Positions 1 through 12,643 of a stretch of DNA of 64,000 nucleotides are shown in pieces. This DNA is from Lytechinus pictus (lineage: Eukaryota > Echinodermata > Echinoidea > Temnopleuroida > Toxopneustidae). The stretch lies in assembly GCF_037042905.1 (NCBI RefSeq), contig NC_087247.1:62924920-62988919 (forward strand), given 5' to 3'. A program made the translations under genes and the position numbers. The notes under the pieces were generated by a model, which saw only the letters and a list, made by a program, of their open reading frames with translations, did no database searches and was not told the origin of the DNA. Every line of letters begins with the position of its first letter. The stretch's first letter is position 1.

Positions 1-285
1 ATGGCGGCCATTTTGATATCAAGAAAATAAATATTTTGACAAAAATATTTTTTTCAGATATTATTTCACTCCGGCAGCACAATTGCATGTACTTTAAAGC
101 CAATGTGTGGACAATTTTATTATTTTCATGGGTAATTTGAATATTTTGGCGGCCATATTGGATTTTGCCAATTTGCAGAAAATGCTCAAGGTTACACGAG
201 TGGCATCATTCAGATTCGGAATCAGCACCCTCGAATTGACAAGAAACCATAAAAAAACATTGTATATATAAAAAAACAAGGTTCG
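1..285. repeat. Degenerate interspersed repeat fragment
   Basis: The motif 'ggcggccat(a/t)ttg' occurs at the window start and again near 150-165, about 150 bases apart, each within AT-rich text. This suggests a degenerate tandem or interspersed repeat cut by the window edge. The ATG at position 1 opens a frame that stops after nine codons, so it is not a gene start. No coding signal is visible. The family is not identified. Confidence 0.35.
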
Positions 286-3200
286 ACCCCTTCTATCCTG
301 GACTACAGTGGGATCTGCTAAATTGAGCGCACAGCAGCAGCGTGCATGTGCATATCTCACACATGCATATTCACACAGCACCTGAACCAGTTCTACATGC
401 AACTTAGTTTGCCACATTCATGCTCAAGAGTTTTCTATTTATATGTACCCTCCTGTATTAATGTTATCACCCCCTTTTTTTTATGGTATGAGCATAAAGT
501 AGAATACTTTAAGCTTCATTTTTATACCAAATTTTTGTAACTTTCATTTTCAAAATGAGAGACATTGCTGAGTAGAGTAGGAGCGGATCGTATACACAAC
601 ATTTAATACTTTTCATTGTCTATATGTAGGAACCAATTATAAAACCAGAACCTCAGTGCTTTGATAATTTGTACTGGTTTGTTTTTACTTTCATCATTTA
701 GTGTTCATTTTGATTTTTTTTAAACAAGATTTGTGAAAGTCATGAATTTTGAAGCAATTTGTTTTGGCCCTGACTGTTGAAGATTGCATTGTGGTGTGCA
801 GAAAGTAAAGACTGACTAACAGTCAGGTATACATGTAGTTTGTGGTGGATAAATCACAGCTCATTATCAAAGCGCTCTTTACATACTTGCATCGGTTGCC
901 TCAGAGAGCATCTTTATTTATTTCAAATTTAGTGAATTAAAGCTGCCTCTGTATCTTTTCTGTCACACAGAGTTTGCTCAATTACTAGGTTAGCTAAAGA
1001 AAACCTTCACTAAATCCATTTATGACTGTTTCAATTAGTTTGTTAATTGACTGAATTTGACAGGCATTTTGTATTGAATATCATGTTAAAATGTTGACCT
1101 GATATTGAAATTGAAAAGAATCTTCCATAAATTAAAGAATGCAATAAGCCAGTTATACAAAATGTTAAACCTATCTATGTAATTGAATTAAATTTTTTAT
1201 TTTTCCATTTGAAAGTACTTGGAAACTTCGCTTTGTCAAACATAAAATTAGGCCTAAAGTAGTGAATAGCAATACATTTAAAATATAGAATATGTTGTAA
1301 AAACTTATTAAAGTACACATTCTTTTAATTTTAATACTTCTTGAGTATTGATTCTTGTCACCACCAAGAGAGGGAGGGGGGGGGGGGACATTATTTATGG
1401 CACCCTTAAGATGTCGGCCGTCGATCGCAATGGAAATTTGTACGATAGTTAGTAGAGAATGACATAATCTATGTGATTGCATGGATACATGAGTAAATTT
1501 CACTAAATTTATTTATTTTTATTTTATATGAATTGAATATATGCTAATTTATTCATGAAATCATACTTTTTGCTCTAATTCACTAGATAAAGCTCCTAGA
1601 ATGCTGTTTATTGGCGTAAATATTCTTTATAGCATTCTTAACAATTGTACTTAAAGTCCAGTATGAAAATCAATTTTTAATGTTTTTTATTGTTTTATCC
1701 ATTTATTATGTATATTTTTGGTTTTTATCTTTTATTTTTGTTGTTTAAAAAAAAAATTGTTGGAAAGTCAGTGAGCGGCGTGGTCAAAAAATTTTGCCTG
1801 GCGGATTTATTGCAAAAAAATGTCGAAGGGGGGGGGGGGGGGTATTCTGAGCCGCCCTCGAGTATTAGGGTAACTTTAGATACGATGGCTTAGATCAATA
1901 CATTCTGAATTAATAGCATTGAAATTTAGGAAATGATAAATGAGCAAACATATATATACAATAAAAAATAAATAAATAAACATGGACAAATGAAATGATC
2001 TTATATTGCACATCTGAAGAAAAAGGAAAATGGAGAGAGAATAAGAAAGAAAAAAATATTAACCCTTGATGATGAATTAATTATGATTAGGGAACTGACC
2101 TCCTCATCAGTTTAATCAGCACTATTTCACAAGTCTATTGCCTTTATGTATAATATTGAGGATAAAGTATATGATTATTTATAAAAATGGTGTACTACTT
2201 CAGAATGTGGTTGGGAGATGGGAAAATCATAATTTGGAAAATAGAAACCCCACTAAAATCTTTTGAACGAGCAAGAAACAAGGAGATCCTAATTTGATGA
2301 GAAGTTCCTGTGATCAAATATAGAGAGGAAGGAAACAGGGGATGGGGTCTGTCTAGACAAACATAAGATGGAACTAAAGTAAAGACCTGGATTTACCATG
2401 CAGGTGCAATGAATTACAATAGAGACTATACTACATAAAGCAGTGATCAAGTCATCTGTAAATTAATTTTGTTCTCTGACCCCCCCCCCCCCGCCCCGTA
2501 TGATTCGGTAGTGATGATATTAAATTAGAGTCCAGTTTATTTCATTTTGTTTGTTATCTCATCTCTTCACAATACAAATTAAATGAGAGATAACATGTAA
2601 ATGTTACAAAGAGAAAGGAAAAAAAGATTTCTTTTTCAACAAATAGTAATAATGCTGTCAAAACTGAAGAACTGTTGTGATGTGGATGGGAGTTCTATTT
2701 TGTAGGTCAATGGCAAGTAAAGTCATAGAATGAAAGTATTGACAATGTTTTACAGAGCACCTTGCTGTATTGTTTTTTGGCCTACGTGAGCATATGGAAA
2801 CCTCAACCCATAAGGGACAAGATAATACAATGCCATCAATTAAGCCCTATGTGTCACCATCCTTAAAAAAATTAATTCAACATATTCATGCGCAAGCAAA
2901 AACATTGCTTTGTATGTTGCAAGTTCTTTATGTGGTTCTCCATCAGCTCTAGTTTGCTTGATCTCAAGATTTTAGTCTGATTAGCTATTCTCAAGATTCA
3001 AGAGATCCCATCTCCATTAGCCCAAGTGGAGAAATTCTCACTTTAGCATGGACTGATGTACACCATTATGTTGAACTGTGAACATGAAGTATTGGATTTT
3101 GAGCATCCCAAGTACATGTACATGTACTGTCAGTTGTGAATAAGTTTGTTAAGTCACAAAATAGCAGGCTATTTCACAAAAATCCCAAGTTGCCTCTGGT

Positions 3201-4489
3201 CTTGACATGAAACCAATAAACTTGTACCGTATACTGATTGCATAGAGTTTATACCAATGATCTTGAGTTTGTTTTGATCAGGGTAATTTGCTGGATTAGA
3301 AAGAGTAGGATAAATTGGAAAGTGGAAACCTCAGGCTGGTGGAAAAAGGCCTCTAAACGTTTTGACAAAAGATGGTTGAAACTGAAACTAACATAGCTAC
3401 CCATACAAGATGGAATCTGATCATTTTCAAAGCCTTTTTAATGGAAAGTTGGCAGATTGAACATGATTTCAAAGTCACATTATTAAATGTTGTGAATATT
3501 GGTGATGGTTTTAATGAAATTCTCCATTTTGACTTGTGATTCCATATATCCCTTGTGTTAATGCATACTTGGTTATTAGAGCTTAAGAGAAGGGGGGGGG
3601 GGGTAGGAGGAAGCAAATGATTCCTATCTCCTATGATTCATTTTTCCGAAGGGACCATAGTCCCCTATCCACAATTTTCTCTGTTGCACCATGGGAAATT
3701 GAGAATTGATTGCTTGTTGTATGCCATTAATGAAGATACACTCACACTTGAAATAAACCTCCTGTAGAAAAGAACTGAAACTTACCTTTTGAAAATTAAC
3801 AGTGTTTAATTAACACAAATACTCTATTTACATTCCTGTGATATACATGTAGATTAGTTATGTAGAATTTAGAATTACATGTAGAATTAGTTAATGTACA
3901 TGTACGTAGTTTCAACACAGAAAAAACGAAAGGTCATGATCATGATGTATGCTTTATTCATATATTTGTATGTTTCACAATGTTGGTTTTGCACCAAAGG
4001 GATTAGATACTGTACAGTAGAGTGTAGTATGGATAGTGATAGGACTATATATAAAACTAGAATAAAGATAGAGCAACACAACTGATGCAATGAAAGTTTA
4101 AGGTGTGACTGCTGCCATGTAGCAAACAAGAAGAGATCATCAGGGAGAAAAGAGGGATAAGAAGTGATGTTATCGATAGGAAGGTATTGGTATGGCACAA
4201 AAGCTTGACAAAACATGCCATGTGCAATTTATTGTTGACAGTTGAGTGTTACTCACACTACTCACCTTTTCATGAGATGTGACATGCTTCCCCTCATAGT
4301 ATATAAAAGTTAATAAGGGGCATTATTCAAAATACTTTCATCTCAATGTCAAGTTTCTGAAGAATAAAATCTTACCTCGATTCAGATAAAGGTGATGAAT
4401 GGAATTACATTGCTGTTTTAAATAAATTTAGTTATTAATATAAGCTTGTAAATAGTGATGTCTTTCTCTGGAGTGATTGATGTAGTGTA
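286..4489. other. AT-rich noncoding sequence upstream of the COPZ exons
   Basis: This stretch is presumed to be the first intron or 5' flank of the COPZ gene. Only short ORFs without recognisable domains were seen. It holds several homopolymer runs: G-runs near 1377-1388, 1830-1842 and 3593-3603, and a C-run near 2481-2494. The G-run near 1830 follows a GC-richer patch (about 1770-1860) that may be part of a repeat. No COPZ first exon could be recognised here. Confidence 0.5.
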
Positions 4490-5354
4490 GGGGAAGGCGG
4501 GGTAAGTTGTGACTCTTTTTGCAATTTGCATGTTAGAATTGATATATGACAAAATATTGAAGTATTAAGTACCTTGCCTTTAAGTTTGATTCTTGGGAAA
4601 TATCTTTCACCTATATATAACTTTCTACCCCCATACTGAAAGTCATTATGACCTTTGAAAAAAACAATGTCAAATGGCTCAACTTGCCCCATCTGTGGGG
4701 TAAGTTGTGCCACCTTCTGGGGTAAGTTGAGCCACAAAAACTATGTACAAAATGTATGCGGGAAGAACCGGCATGTCAATTTTTTATTTGAAGTCTTTTC
4801 ACTTGCTAATTCTCTATAAATACTAACTTCCTCTAAAAGTAAAAGAACTGTCATGTGAATTTGCTCCGTTCTGCCTGCATATCAATGGCTTTTTAAGGTT
4901 TTTTTTTTATATTATACATGTACATTACAATAAGAATTACCATGGCTCAACTTGCCCCATGTTGGCTGGCACAAATTACCCCAGTCCAAACTTAATGCGA
5001 TATTTTCACATCCACACATTTCTTATGCATCCATCATGTAAAAGACTAGGACAAGAATGAGCATCCATACCTGGACAAACAATGTTGTTCTTATTTCTTT
5101 ATTATATTTTAAGACGTGTGTGGGTAAAAAGCACTGATCTATTTCACACCCTTTTTTACTTTTTTGGCTGAAATTTGTATTTTTCCCTTAAAAAAAAAAA
5201 CTTTTTGTTTCAAAGTTGAAAACAATGTGGTGGGGTCAAGGGTTATGTAATGGGTCATCAATGCATGACACCACCACAATGTCTGACTCATTCATTCTTA
5301 GCCAGGGGGTGGTGGCTCAACTTGCCCCTATGCTCAACTTACCCCACCTTCCCC
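4490..5354. mobile_element. TA-flanked terminal inverted repeat element (865 bp)
   Basis: The left end reads 'ggggaaggcggggtaagttg'. The right end is its near-exact reverse complement, 'caacttaccccaccttcccc'. A TA dinucleotide sits immediately outside both ends (4488-4489 and 5355-5356), consistent with a TA target-site duplication. Subterminal copies of 'ggggtaagttg(a/t)gcc' and its complement recur inside (about 4697-4735, 4943-4985 and 5310-5345), as in many non-autonomous DNA transposons. No transposase ORF is present. The TA duplication is compatible with a Tc1/mariner-like mobiliser, but the superfamily is not established. Confidence 0.8.
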
Positions 5355-5527
5355 TATGCATAATATGGGAGTGACAGTGAACTGGTTTGTTTTGAGGTAT
5401 CTTCAATGTCAAAGGTCTCTGAGGTAACTTGTAGAAAATATAAAAGTGAAGTGTAGGTGATAAATATAATTTCTAATCTGGCAATGGCAGAGACATCCTA
5501 TTCACAGTTTAGAATTTTTTTAGTTTT

Positions 5528-6485
5528 CTATTGTCCATTTTTTGTATCTCCGCCAAACAAAGTTTGAATGGGGTATATTAATATAGGAATCAGTGTACGG
5601 TTGGGCGGGCGGTTGGTTGGTTGGTCAGTTTGTTGCAAATCTTTAACTACTTTCTTGGTTTTTAACCAATTCATATAAAACTTGCACACATATTGGTTTT
5701 GGGGTAAAGATGTGCCAGGCACATTTTTTGTATGTGTCAGAAATTTTGTTGCCATGGTACTGGTATATTATGGCAAAAATAAGGTAACAATCTTGTAGTT
5801 CGAACTACTTCCTCAGTTTTTAATCAATTCTCATTAAATTTGGCACACACATTGGTCTTGAGGTAAAGATATGCAAGACATAATGTGTGTATCAGAAATT
5901 ATGTTGCCATGGTAACGACATATGGTGAAAATTGGGTGAAAATCTTACGGTTTGAATTGCTTCATCAATTTTTAATCAATTCTCATAAAAGTTTGTTCAC
6001 GCATTGGTTTCGAGGTAAAGATGTCTAAGACACATATTTTGTGTGTCGGAAATCAAGTTGCCATGGTAAAAATACATTGTGTGCGGGCATGTCAGGATCT
6101 GATTACCGGGGTAATAATAATTGCCATGTAAAGCGCTAAAAAACAATATGTAATAAGTGCTATATAAATGTAACAATTATTTTTATTTATCATTATTAAA
6201 AACATATGCCCCAAATTAGGTAAAAGTCTTGTGGTTTGTACTACTTCATTAGTTCTCAAACAATTTGAATGAAATTTGGCTCACACATTGGTCTAGAGGT
6301 AAAGATGTGTAGGGTATATTTTTCCATGTGTTTGATATCATGTTGCCATGGTAACAACGTATATGTCAAAAAATTAAGCGAAAATCTTGCAGTGTGAACT
6401 ACTTCATCTGTTTAATACTAGGCAAGACATATTTTATCCATGTGTTGGAAACTGTTGCCATGGTAACAGCATATGGGTTTGGGGG
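5528..6485. repeat. Degenerate tandem array, monomer about 150-160 bp
   Basis: A monomer containing 'actacttc', then 'ttaatcaattctcat', 'cacattggt', 'gaggtaaagat' and ending 'ttgccatggtaac' recurs. The 'actact' landmark falls near 5646, 5804, 5955, 6239 and 6408. The wider gap between the third and fourth units is explained by a SINE-like insertion at about 6070-6195. The array opens with a GC-richer lead containing 'cggttgggcgggcggttgg' near 5597. The monomer length resembles the other tandem elements in this window (12.6, 16.5 and 57 kb), but the sequence is a different family. Confidence 0.75.
6070..6195 (+). mobile_element. SINE 3' fragment
   Basis: The text 'acattgtgtgcgggcatgtc' followed by 'aggatctgat', then 'aaagcgct' and 'gctatataaatg', matches the 3' part of the longer SINE at 17598-18011. 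Here the tRNA-like head is missing, so it is a 5'-truncated copy. It is inserted within the tandem array around it and breaks the array's periodicity. Confidence 0.6.
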
Positions 6486-9010
6486 TATTAATCACCTTCA
6501 TTGATAGTTCTAGTTTGTTCTTTAACTTTGACTGCCCTTCACATGTATATCCTTTGTATTAAATTTCCTTGCTAATGCTATACATTATGTGTTCTACCAT
6601 ATTTGTTGTTCAATTTTTTTTTTCTTCAATATTTATTTATTTCCATTTGACATACTATCCAATAAATGAAGATGAAAATTCAAGTTGTACTTTGATTTTA
6701 CATATATAAAGAAAAGTAATCTTTAAAATTTGGGTCACTGCAAAAGATAAAAAAGGAATTAAATTGAAACTGTTTACATGATTCACTGATAAATAAACAT
6801 ATTTTTTAAAATTAATTTTGTAATGACTTACTGAAAGAGACTTTAAAACAATATGTACCGGTACATAAAGCAATATGGTTGTAGGAAATTCAGGAACACC
6901 TGTAAATATGATAGATTTTATTAAGGATAAAGTTTGTGCCTCATGTTGACCGGATACAATACTACAACCAACCCTGCCTAAGTTTGCAAAATAGGGAAAT
7001 AGTGAGATTAACTTTCTCCAGGGAATGAAAGAAAAAAAACTACCCCATTTTCTCCCTTTCTCTAGTTCTTGCATTGGTACTTTCAAAACCATTTTGAATA
7101 ATTTGAAAAGGAAATCAAACTAGAGTAACTTTCTCACTATCTGTGCTATCGGGTGGTAACACAAGATGTGATATGAGTTTGAAGTCACACTCCATAATTG
7201 ATTCTAGGCCGTCATACAAAAACTTGCCCCACATGTTTGGCATCAGAGACTTTTCATATGCTTGATTTTAGATCACAATGATGTCATTGATTATAGAGAA
7301 ATAGCATGCCACAAGTTAAATAAGAATTTGTTTTTTCACTGAGTTTTGAAAACATTTTTTTAAAGGGAAAAGTGGAAATGAAAGAAAATAAGAATACAAG
7401 GAAGACGTAATGAAACATGTAATATTGATTGCATTAAATGCAAGTTTCTTAGATATCTTTGCATTGCAAATATGATTAGAAACATTTTAAAATCACTGGA
7501 GTGGAAAAGAATATTTGATTTGATTATTAACTATTATAACATTTGTCAAATGATAGATTGGGAAGCTGCTTGTTTGTGATGTCACAAAATTGAAACTTTA
7601 AACTCACAACTCTGTTATTCTTTGATGAAATTTACGATACTTTCATTTTCTGTTTAAAGATTTCAGATGTACCTTACCTTTAATCTGTTCCAACATGTAT
7701 GTTCACATTTAACTGCAAGTACTACATGTAGGATGATGAATCTATGGACCCAAACATTTGTGGTTCATTAATAATTCTGTATGAGTAGATAGAAAATGGA
7801 ATCTATCCATACATTCTTTTCAGCAAAATAAATAAAAATACTTGTTATTCAAGTATCTACAGTGTAGCTCTTTTGCTGCTGCAACAAACGTTACATTGCG
7901 GAAAGACTTTGCTTGATTCAAGATTATTGAAATCATACAAATCACTTATTTTTGTTCATGCTTTCACAGTATCCTGTAAATGTGTTGCATATTTAAAAGG
8001 AAATTTACCACCCTTTATTAACTTTCATGCAGTAAAGATATGAAATAGAAACAAGCTTCCCCTTTGACTTCTGAATGTATTTTTTTTCATTTAATTTGTC
8101 TTTTGCTATAAAAGTGAGAGTAGAGTAGACCCTTCAAAAAGCTCCTTTAAAAATAATGTTAGAGCAGCATAGAATTAACCAATGGGTATTTTGAATTTCT
8201 TGTATTTCAAAACAAACATTACTACATACATCTTTTTGATGAGGGTAATAGTTGAGAGAAATGTTTGTCTCTTTATCATATGTTGGCAAGGTAAGATTTA
8301 TACAAAAATGGATTTAAGTCTGTCCTGCTATAATATGAATAAAAAGTTAAAATGCAAAGTCACTGATCAACTTGTCCATTCGCTTGACTCCCATGGGCAT
8401 CCCCTCCTGAAAAATGGAACAGGCCATATGTCTGATAGAGGGCCAGGAGGAAACTCTTGTTTCAAGGTGACACCTTATCTGATATAGGGAGGATGCTGAT
8501 TTAGTGTTCAGAAGGGACCCTGCCAGAGTCCAGGACCATTCTGTGTTTTTGAGATACTAGTACAATGTAAAGCGGTCAAAGTTGACATTACTTTCAAGTA
8601 TGATGTCTCGAACAATGGATTTGGGCACTCGAAACAACTTTTCATCAATACAATCCATTTTCGTTTTGTCGCTTATAACTTTTGATTCATTCTATTTCTT
8701 ATATGCATACAAAATTAAATTTTCTTAAAAAGAGTTTTATACCAAGTGCAGTCAAACTAAATACCTGTTCCTCATCAGATATCATTATAAAATGTTAGCT
8801 TTAATACTGAGATGAAATAAATCAGAGAAAAAGTTGAATCTGTTGAATTTATACCTCTTTTGCACCATTTTGACAAAAAATTAATTAATGACCGTACCTG
8901 TTTGTAAAAGTTTTTATGATTTTTTTTCCACTGCACATTTTAAAGAAATCCTGAGTATTTATTAATTATTTCATTCTGTTTTCTGTCTTTTTTTCTATGT
9001 AGATTGCCAG
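6486..9010. other. Noncoding sequence upstream of the first visible COPZ exon
   Basis: AT-rich sequence with only short ORFs, the longest 145 codons on the minus strand (6655-7092) with no recognisable domain. It ends in a strong polypyrimidine tract (about 8975-9000) that feeds the splice acceptor of the COPZ exon at 9011. Nothing else was recognised. Confidence 0.5.
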
Positions 9011-9071
9011 TTTGTACACAGTGAAGGCAGTGGCTATTCTAGACAATGATGGAGAGAGGTTACTCTCAAAG
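9011..9071 (+). CDS. COPZ1: COPZ (coatomer zeta) coding exon, probable exon 2
   Basis: The translation LYTVKAVAILDNDGERLLSK matches the first beta-strand region of coatomer subunit zeta. Zeta is a small sigma-adaptin/longin-fold subunit that pairs with gamma-COP in the COPI coat for Golgi-to-ER transport. The exon ends in AAG followed by a gt donor (phase 0). Two acceptors are possible, AG at 9001-9002 or AG at 9009-9010. I prefer the second, because starting at 9003 would add Ile-Ala where the family has Glu-Pro before Ser-Leu-Tyr. With the 9011 start, the exon begins with the last base of a serine codon (phase 2). The summed length then fits the family: 9+153+15 equals 177. Confidence 0.93.
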
Positions 9072-9519
9072 GTGATGTCTTACAAATAATCAACATATAT
9101 TGGTATTTAGTTGAATAAGGTTTTAGGTATTCTAATAAAGCTCAAATTCTGTCAAGTTTTTGGTAGGATTTAAACACATACAAATGAGTGTTGTCAGTTA
9201 CAGTGTATATTCATGTATGACTACATATGTACAAGCTGTTCGTTAATTTAGTATGTTGGATGTACATTTTACTTTTTGATACCTTCTTCCTTCAGTGCTG
9301 TTTCATGTATCAACTATCATTGGAATTATAGTACAAGATATGTAGATTCAAATTCATGAAGAAATTTATTAGTATTAAATATTAAAGTTAGCAAATGTGC
9401 TCCTGGATACAAAATTGTTCAGTCATTCTAATATGAAATACACTACGTTAACATATCAACCTTCAAACAATTTCCACATAATCATATCATAAATGTTTTG
9501 TATTGTATTGTCTCTGTAG

Positions 9520-9601
9520 TACTATGATGACACATTTTCCACCACCAAGGAACAGAAAGCATTCGAGAAGAACCTCTTCAACAAGACACATAGAGCAAAT
9601 G
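9520..9601 (+). CDS. COPZ1: COPZ coding exon, probable exon 3
   Basis: The exon follows a 'tctctgtag' acceptor and ends before 'gtaagg'. It encodes 27 residues, beginning [18 protein letters not shown] and ending in the FNKTHRAN segment. The YYDD and KEQKAFEKN...FNKTHR blocks are hallmarks of coatomer zeta. It enters in phase 0 and leaves one base into an alanine codon. Intron 2, before it, is only 448 bp, the shortest visible in this gene. Confidence 0.96.
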
Positions 9602-10437
9602 GTAAGGACTAGGAAGTGCACCTTGTTTCTCCCGCTTTCTATCTTTGAAAATTATAAGTATGATCTGCTTGAGTAAGTACATATAAAGAAGAGGGCTTAT
9701 GAGATCTATAGGAAACTTGTGAATTTTCTTGCTTTTGTTTCAACATGTGTAAAATGATGAAGAATGATTGTCCTATTTAGTTGCTTGAAAGCAGTTTACT
9801 AATGTTGCTGTTTACAAAACGTGTGGTTTTAGAAGATATGTGAAATACTCCAGCAGAGATTGGATGTAGTAAATGACTGACAGGAGGAGCCTTTTCTGCT
9901 TTGTGGCATACATTCTATGGTGGCACTTAAACATCTTGCTGCTCTCCTGTGCTCTATATCTTTCATTCACTTCTTTGAGGGGCCCCTCATCTCAGCATAA
10001 TGGCAGCCCCTATTCCCGGGGATGGTGCAGTCCAGAGGACACCCAGTGGTGTGTAAAATGGCAAAGTTCATTTTAGTTTCCAGGGGGATTCCATGCATGC
10101 AATGTTTTTGATTTCCCCATCTTCCTTCCTGTGATTGGATGGTGAATTTCTGACTAGACCATAAGGGATGGGAGTTGTTGACTCAATATTGAAGAAGGAC
10201 CGCATCTCTTTTTTCTCTCTATTTTTCCTCCTTCCTTCATATATGCACAGAATGATTGTTTGGTTTTGGCTACTCTATATTTAAAGAGAAAACTTGTTTT
10301 GAAAATATTCATTTCAATTAGATGTTGATGATTTCTCAGGTTGATCTTAGGTCGTATTTGTGATGACCAAATTAAGCATTGCTTTTTTCCTTCTCCTCCT
10401 CCTCACATGGGGCAGGCTGCATACATTTTATACTGTT

Positions 10438-10672
10438 GTTGATTAAGATGTTAAAGTGTCAGCCTCACAACTGGGAGGTTGGGAATTCAAGCCCCGGCTG
10501 TGTCAGACAAAAAAGATGTTAAAACGTGGGAGTTGCTGCTATCCTGTTTGATGTTCAACGATTTAACGGATAAATAAACGTCGATCTGGTACTGTTCAGT
10601 GGCTGCTGGGCCCATGATCAATTAGGCATAAGGAACTTTCAAACAATAAAATTGGGATTATTATTATTATTA
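10438..10672 (+). mobile_element. tRNA-derived SINE
   Basis: A tRNA-like head with a B-box-like motif ('gggaattcaagcccc', about 10490) follows 'gtcagcctcacaactgggag'. Downstream is an unrelated body ending in an (ATT)n tail near 10655-10672. This layout of tRNA-like promoter, body and simple-repeat tail is typical of SINEs. The 3' body includes 'caacgatttaacggataaat'. Confidence 0.65.
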
Positions 10673-10756
10673 TGGATAATTTTTTTCTCCTCCTCTTCCA
10701 TGAAGTTGCTAATATGAAAGTATTCAATTGTGAGGGGGAAATAAGTCATATGAATA

Positions 10757-11290
10757 TATAAACTTCAATTCAATTCAATTTGATTTATTTTTCTCAGTAT
10801 AAAAAAAAACAATATATAAATGGAACAGACATGACATAAATCAAACAGAGACATGAATAGTATTATACTGAGAGGGTAGCAGCTAAAATGAAATTAACCT
10901 TATGTACAGCCGCCCCAAATAAAATTACATACATGTAGTATTTAACAATATTTAATCAACTAACCCATACAAACAAACAAGCAAAATAATGATTAAATAA
11001 AAAATGAATAAGTAGTGGTGATGATTTGGTATTTATAATTTCTCCTAAAAATGTTAAGTGAGCAACTATCCTTAATTTCCTTTAAGAAAGCATTCCGAAT
11101 TAATGGTCCCTTATAAAAGATTGAATTTTAAGATAATTTGGTTCTTACTTTTAGGTATATGAAAATGAATATTGCCCCTCGTTGTATATTTATGTTCATT
11201 ACAATTTAAAATATTGGTTTAGTGTGAGCATAAAACGATGAATGGTTTACAATTTTTATTGCACATTTTTTAAGTTTAAAAATTCTATCC
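10757..11290 (-). pseudogene. LINE (CR1/L2-like) 3' remnant
   Basis: Read on the minus strand, the segment encodes pieces of the conserved C-terminal end of a LINE reverse transcriptase ORF. The pattern is H-x-Y-x-TRG, then a 'HIPK' block, then 'YKGPLIRNAF', then 'SLNIFRRN' and a stop. This corresponds to the common 'HxYxTR ... GPxxWNxLP ... SLxxFKRxL' tail of CR1/L2-type elements. One frameshift separates the blocks. After the stop come an AT-rich 3' UTR and a terminal repeat tract (complement of 'ttcaattcaattcaatttga', near 10768). It is a dead 5'-truncated copy. Confidence 0.7.
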
Positions 11291-11630
11291 AGATGTAATA
11301 ATAATAATAATAATAATGATATTGGTAATAATAATAATAATAATAACGGCATATTTACCCAGAGTAGCCACTTCAGTTCCGAAAACTGTTCTCCCAGTGG
11401 GCCCTGCTATTATTATTACCCGGCTAAGCTAGGCTGCCAATTCAGGTGCACATAGCCTTTTGAGGAATTATTTCTTGTCGGTACCCATTTTACCTCATCT
11501 GGGTTGAGTTCAGCACAGTGTGGATAAATTTCTTGCTGAAGGCTAGGATTCAAACCCAAGAACCTCTGTTTGAAAGGCGAGAGTCAGAACCACTAAACAA
11601 GATGCGCCCACTGTTAATAAGAAGCACTTT
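11290..11630 (-). mobile_element. tRNA-derived SINE, reverse orientation
   Basis: On the minus strand, from about 11625 downward, there is a tRNA-like head with the B-box-like motif 'gggtttgaatcc'. It is followed by 'cagcaagaaatttatccaca' and a body, ending in an (ATT/ATA)n tail (about 11297-11345 on the + strand). The head and 'gcaagaaattta(t/c)ccaca' body match the SINE at 19211-19465, so both belong to one family. Confidence 0.7.
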
Positions 11631-12643
11631 CACAGGCAAGAGTATCAAACTTAAAAAAGGTGTATAATAAATATTTCATAAAATGGTAATAATATAAAGT
11701 GACTATGAAATGATATCCATTTCATGATATCCATATATGGTTCTAGGGAATTACCTCCTGGCCTTCAGGCCTTCTGGTTTTGGAAAACATTTTCATTTAT
11801 TTAAGCGTAGCGCTAGATTGTATTATAGAAGTTTATATATATTTTAGGGGCTTCAGATATTAATCCCTTAGTTTCTGAAATGAGATGTGACCTGGATAAA
11901 GATAATGAGATTATTTCAAGTTTGAGGATGTTTAAAATATTTCTTAGTGTCTGCTAAAAACCTTGTTTATAGAATGTAGTATTCATGGAAGTAATTTTGT
12001 TTAAAATTTTTTTTTCTGCAGAGTAAGATACCTGTAGCTCCTGTACAGCTTTTCTGAAAGAATTGTCATGTCATTTGAAATTTTGAGGAAATATTTGTGA
12101 TATTATCTTTTTAGTCTTATCACATTCTTTGCATTTTTCAAATAAGGAGATAGAAATCTTGTGAAAGTATTTTGATGTTAATCTGATCAAATTCGAGGAG
12201 AAAATGAGTAGAATGTGTGTTTTAGTAAAATTTGCTTTTCAATCATCAGGATTTGGTTAAGAGATATATCATTAAGTGGTTGCGTTCTTGTAGTTCCTGA
12301 GAGCTCAATTTTGCGTAACGCGCTCTAGGCCAGCAGGGCATGAGTGTCTCTGGGTTGCAAACGAGCCTTGAATGCCTGTGGCCCGCAGGCGCTATTCCTC
12401 CTCTAGTGACTCAGGCTGGCAGGGTAGAACTTAGATTTATGATTGTATCTTCATTTTATCTCTCTCTCTCTTCATACCTGATTTTTTTAATATATATAGA
12501 TTTTCATGTGTAGAAGGTTTTCGTACCTTATGTATATTCTTTCCTTATTATATGAATTATCAAATCAAATATGTATAAAAATTATCAGGTATTTAATAGT
12601 GATTGGTGGAAATACTAAAATTTATAAGTTGTCAGGTTTTTTT

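Noticed and set aside
1..30. ATG at the window start as COPZ exon 1
   Set aside because: The frame stops after nine codons (MAAILISRK) without a suitable donor, and the text recurs nearby as part of a repeat.
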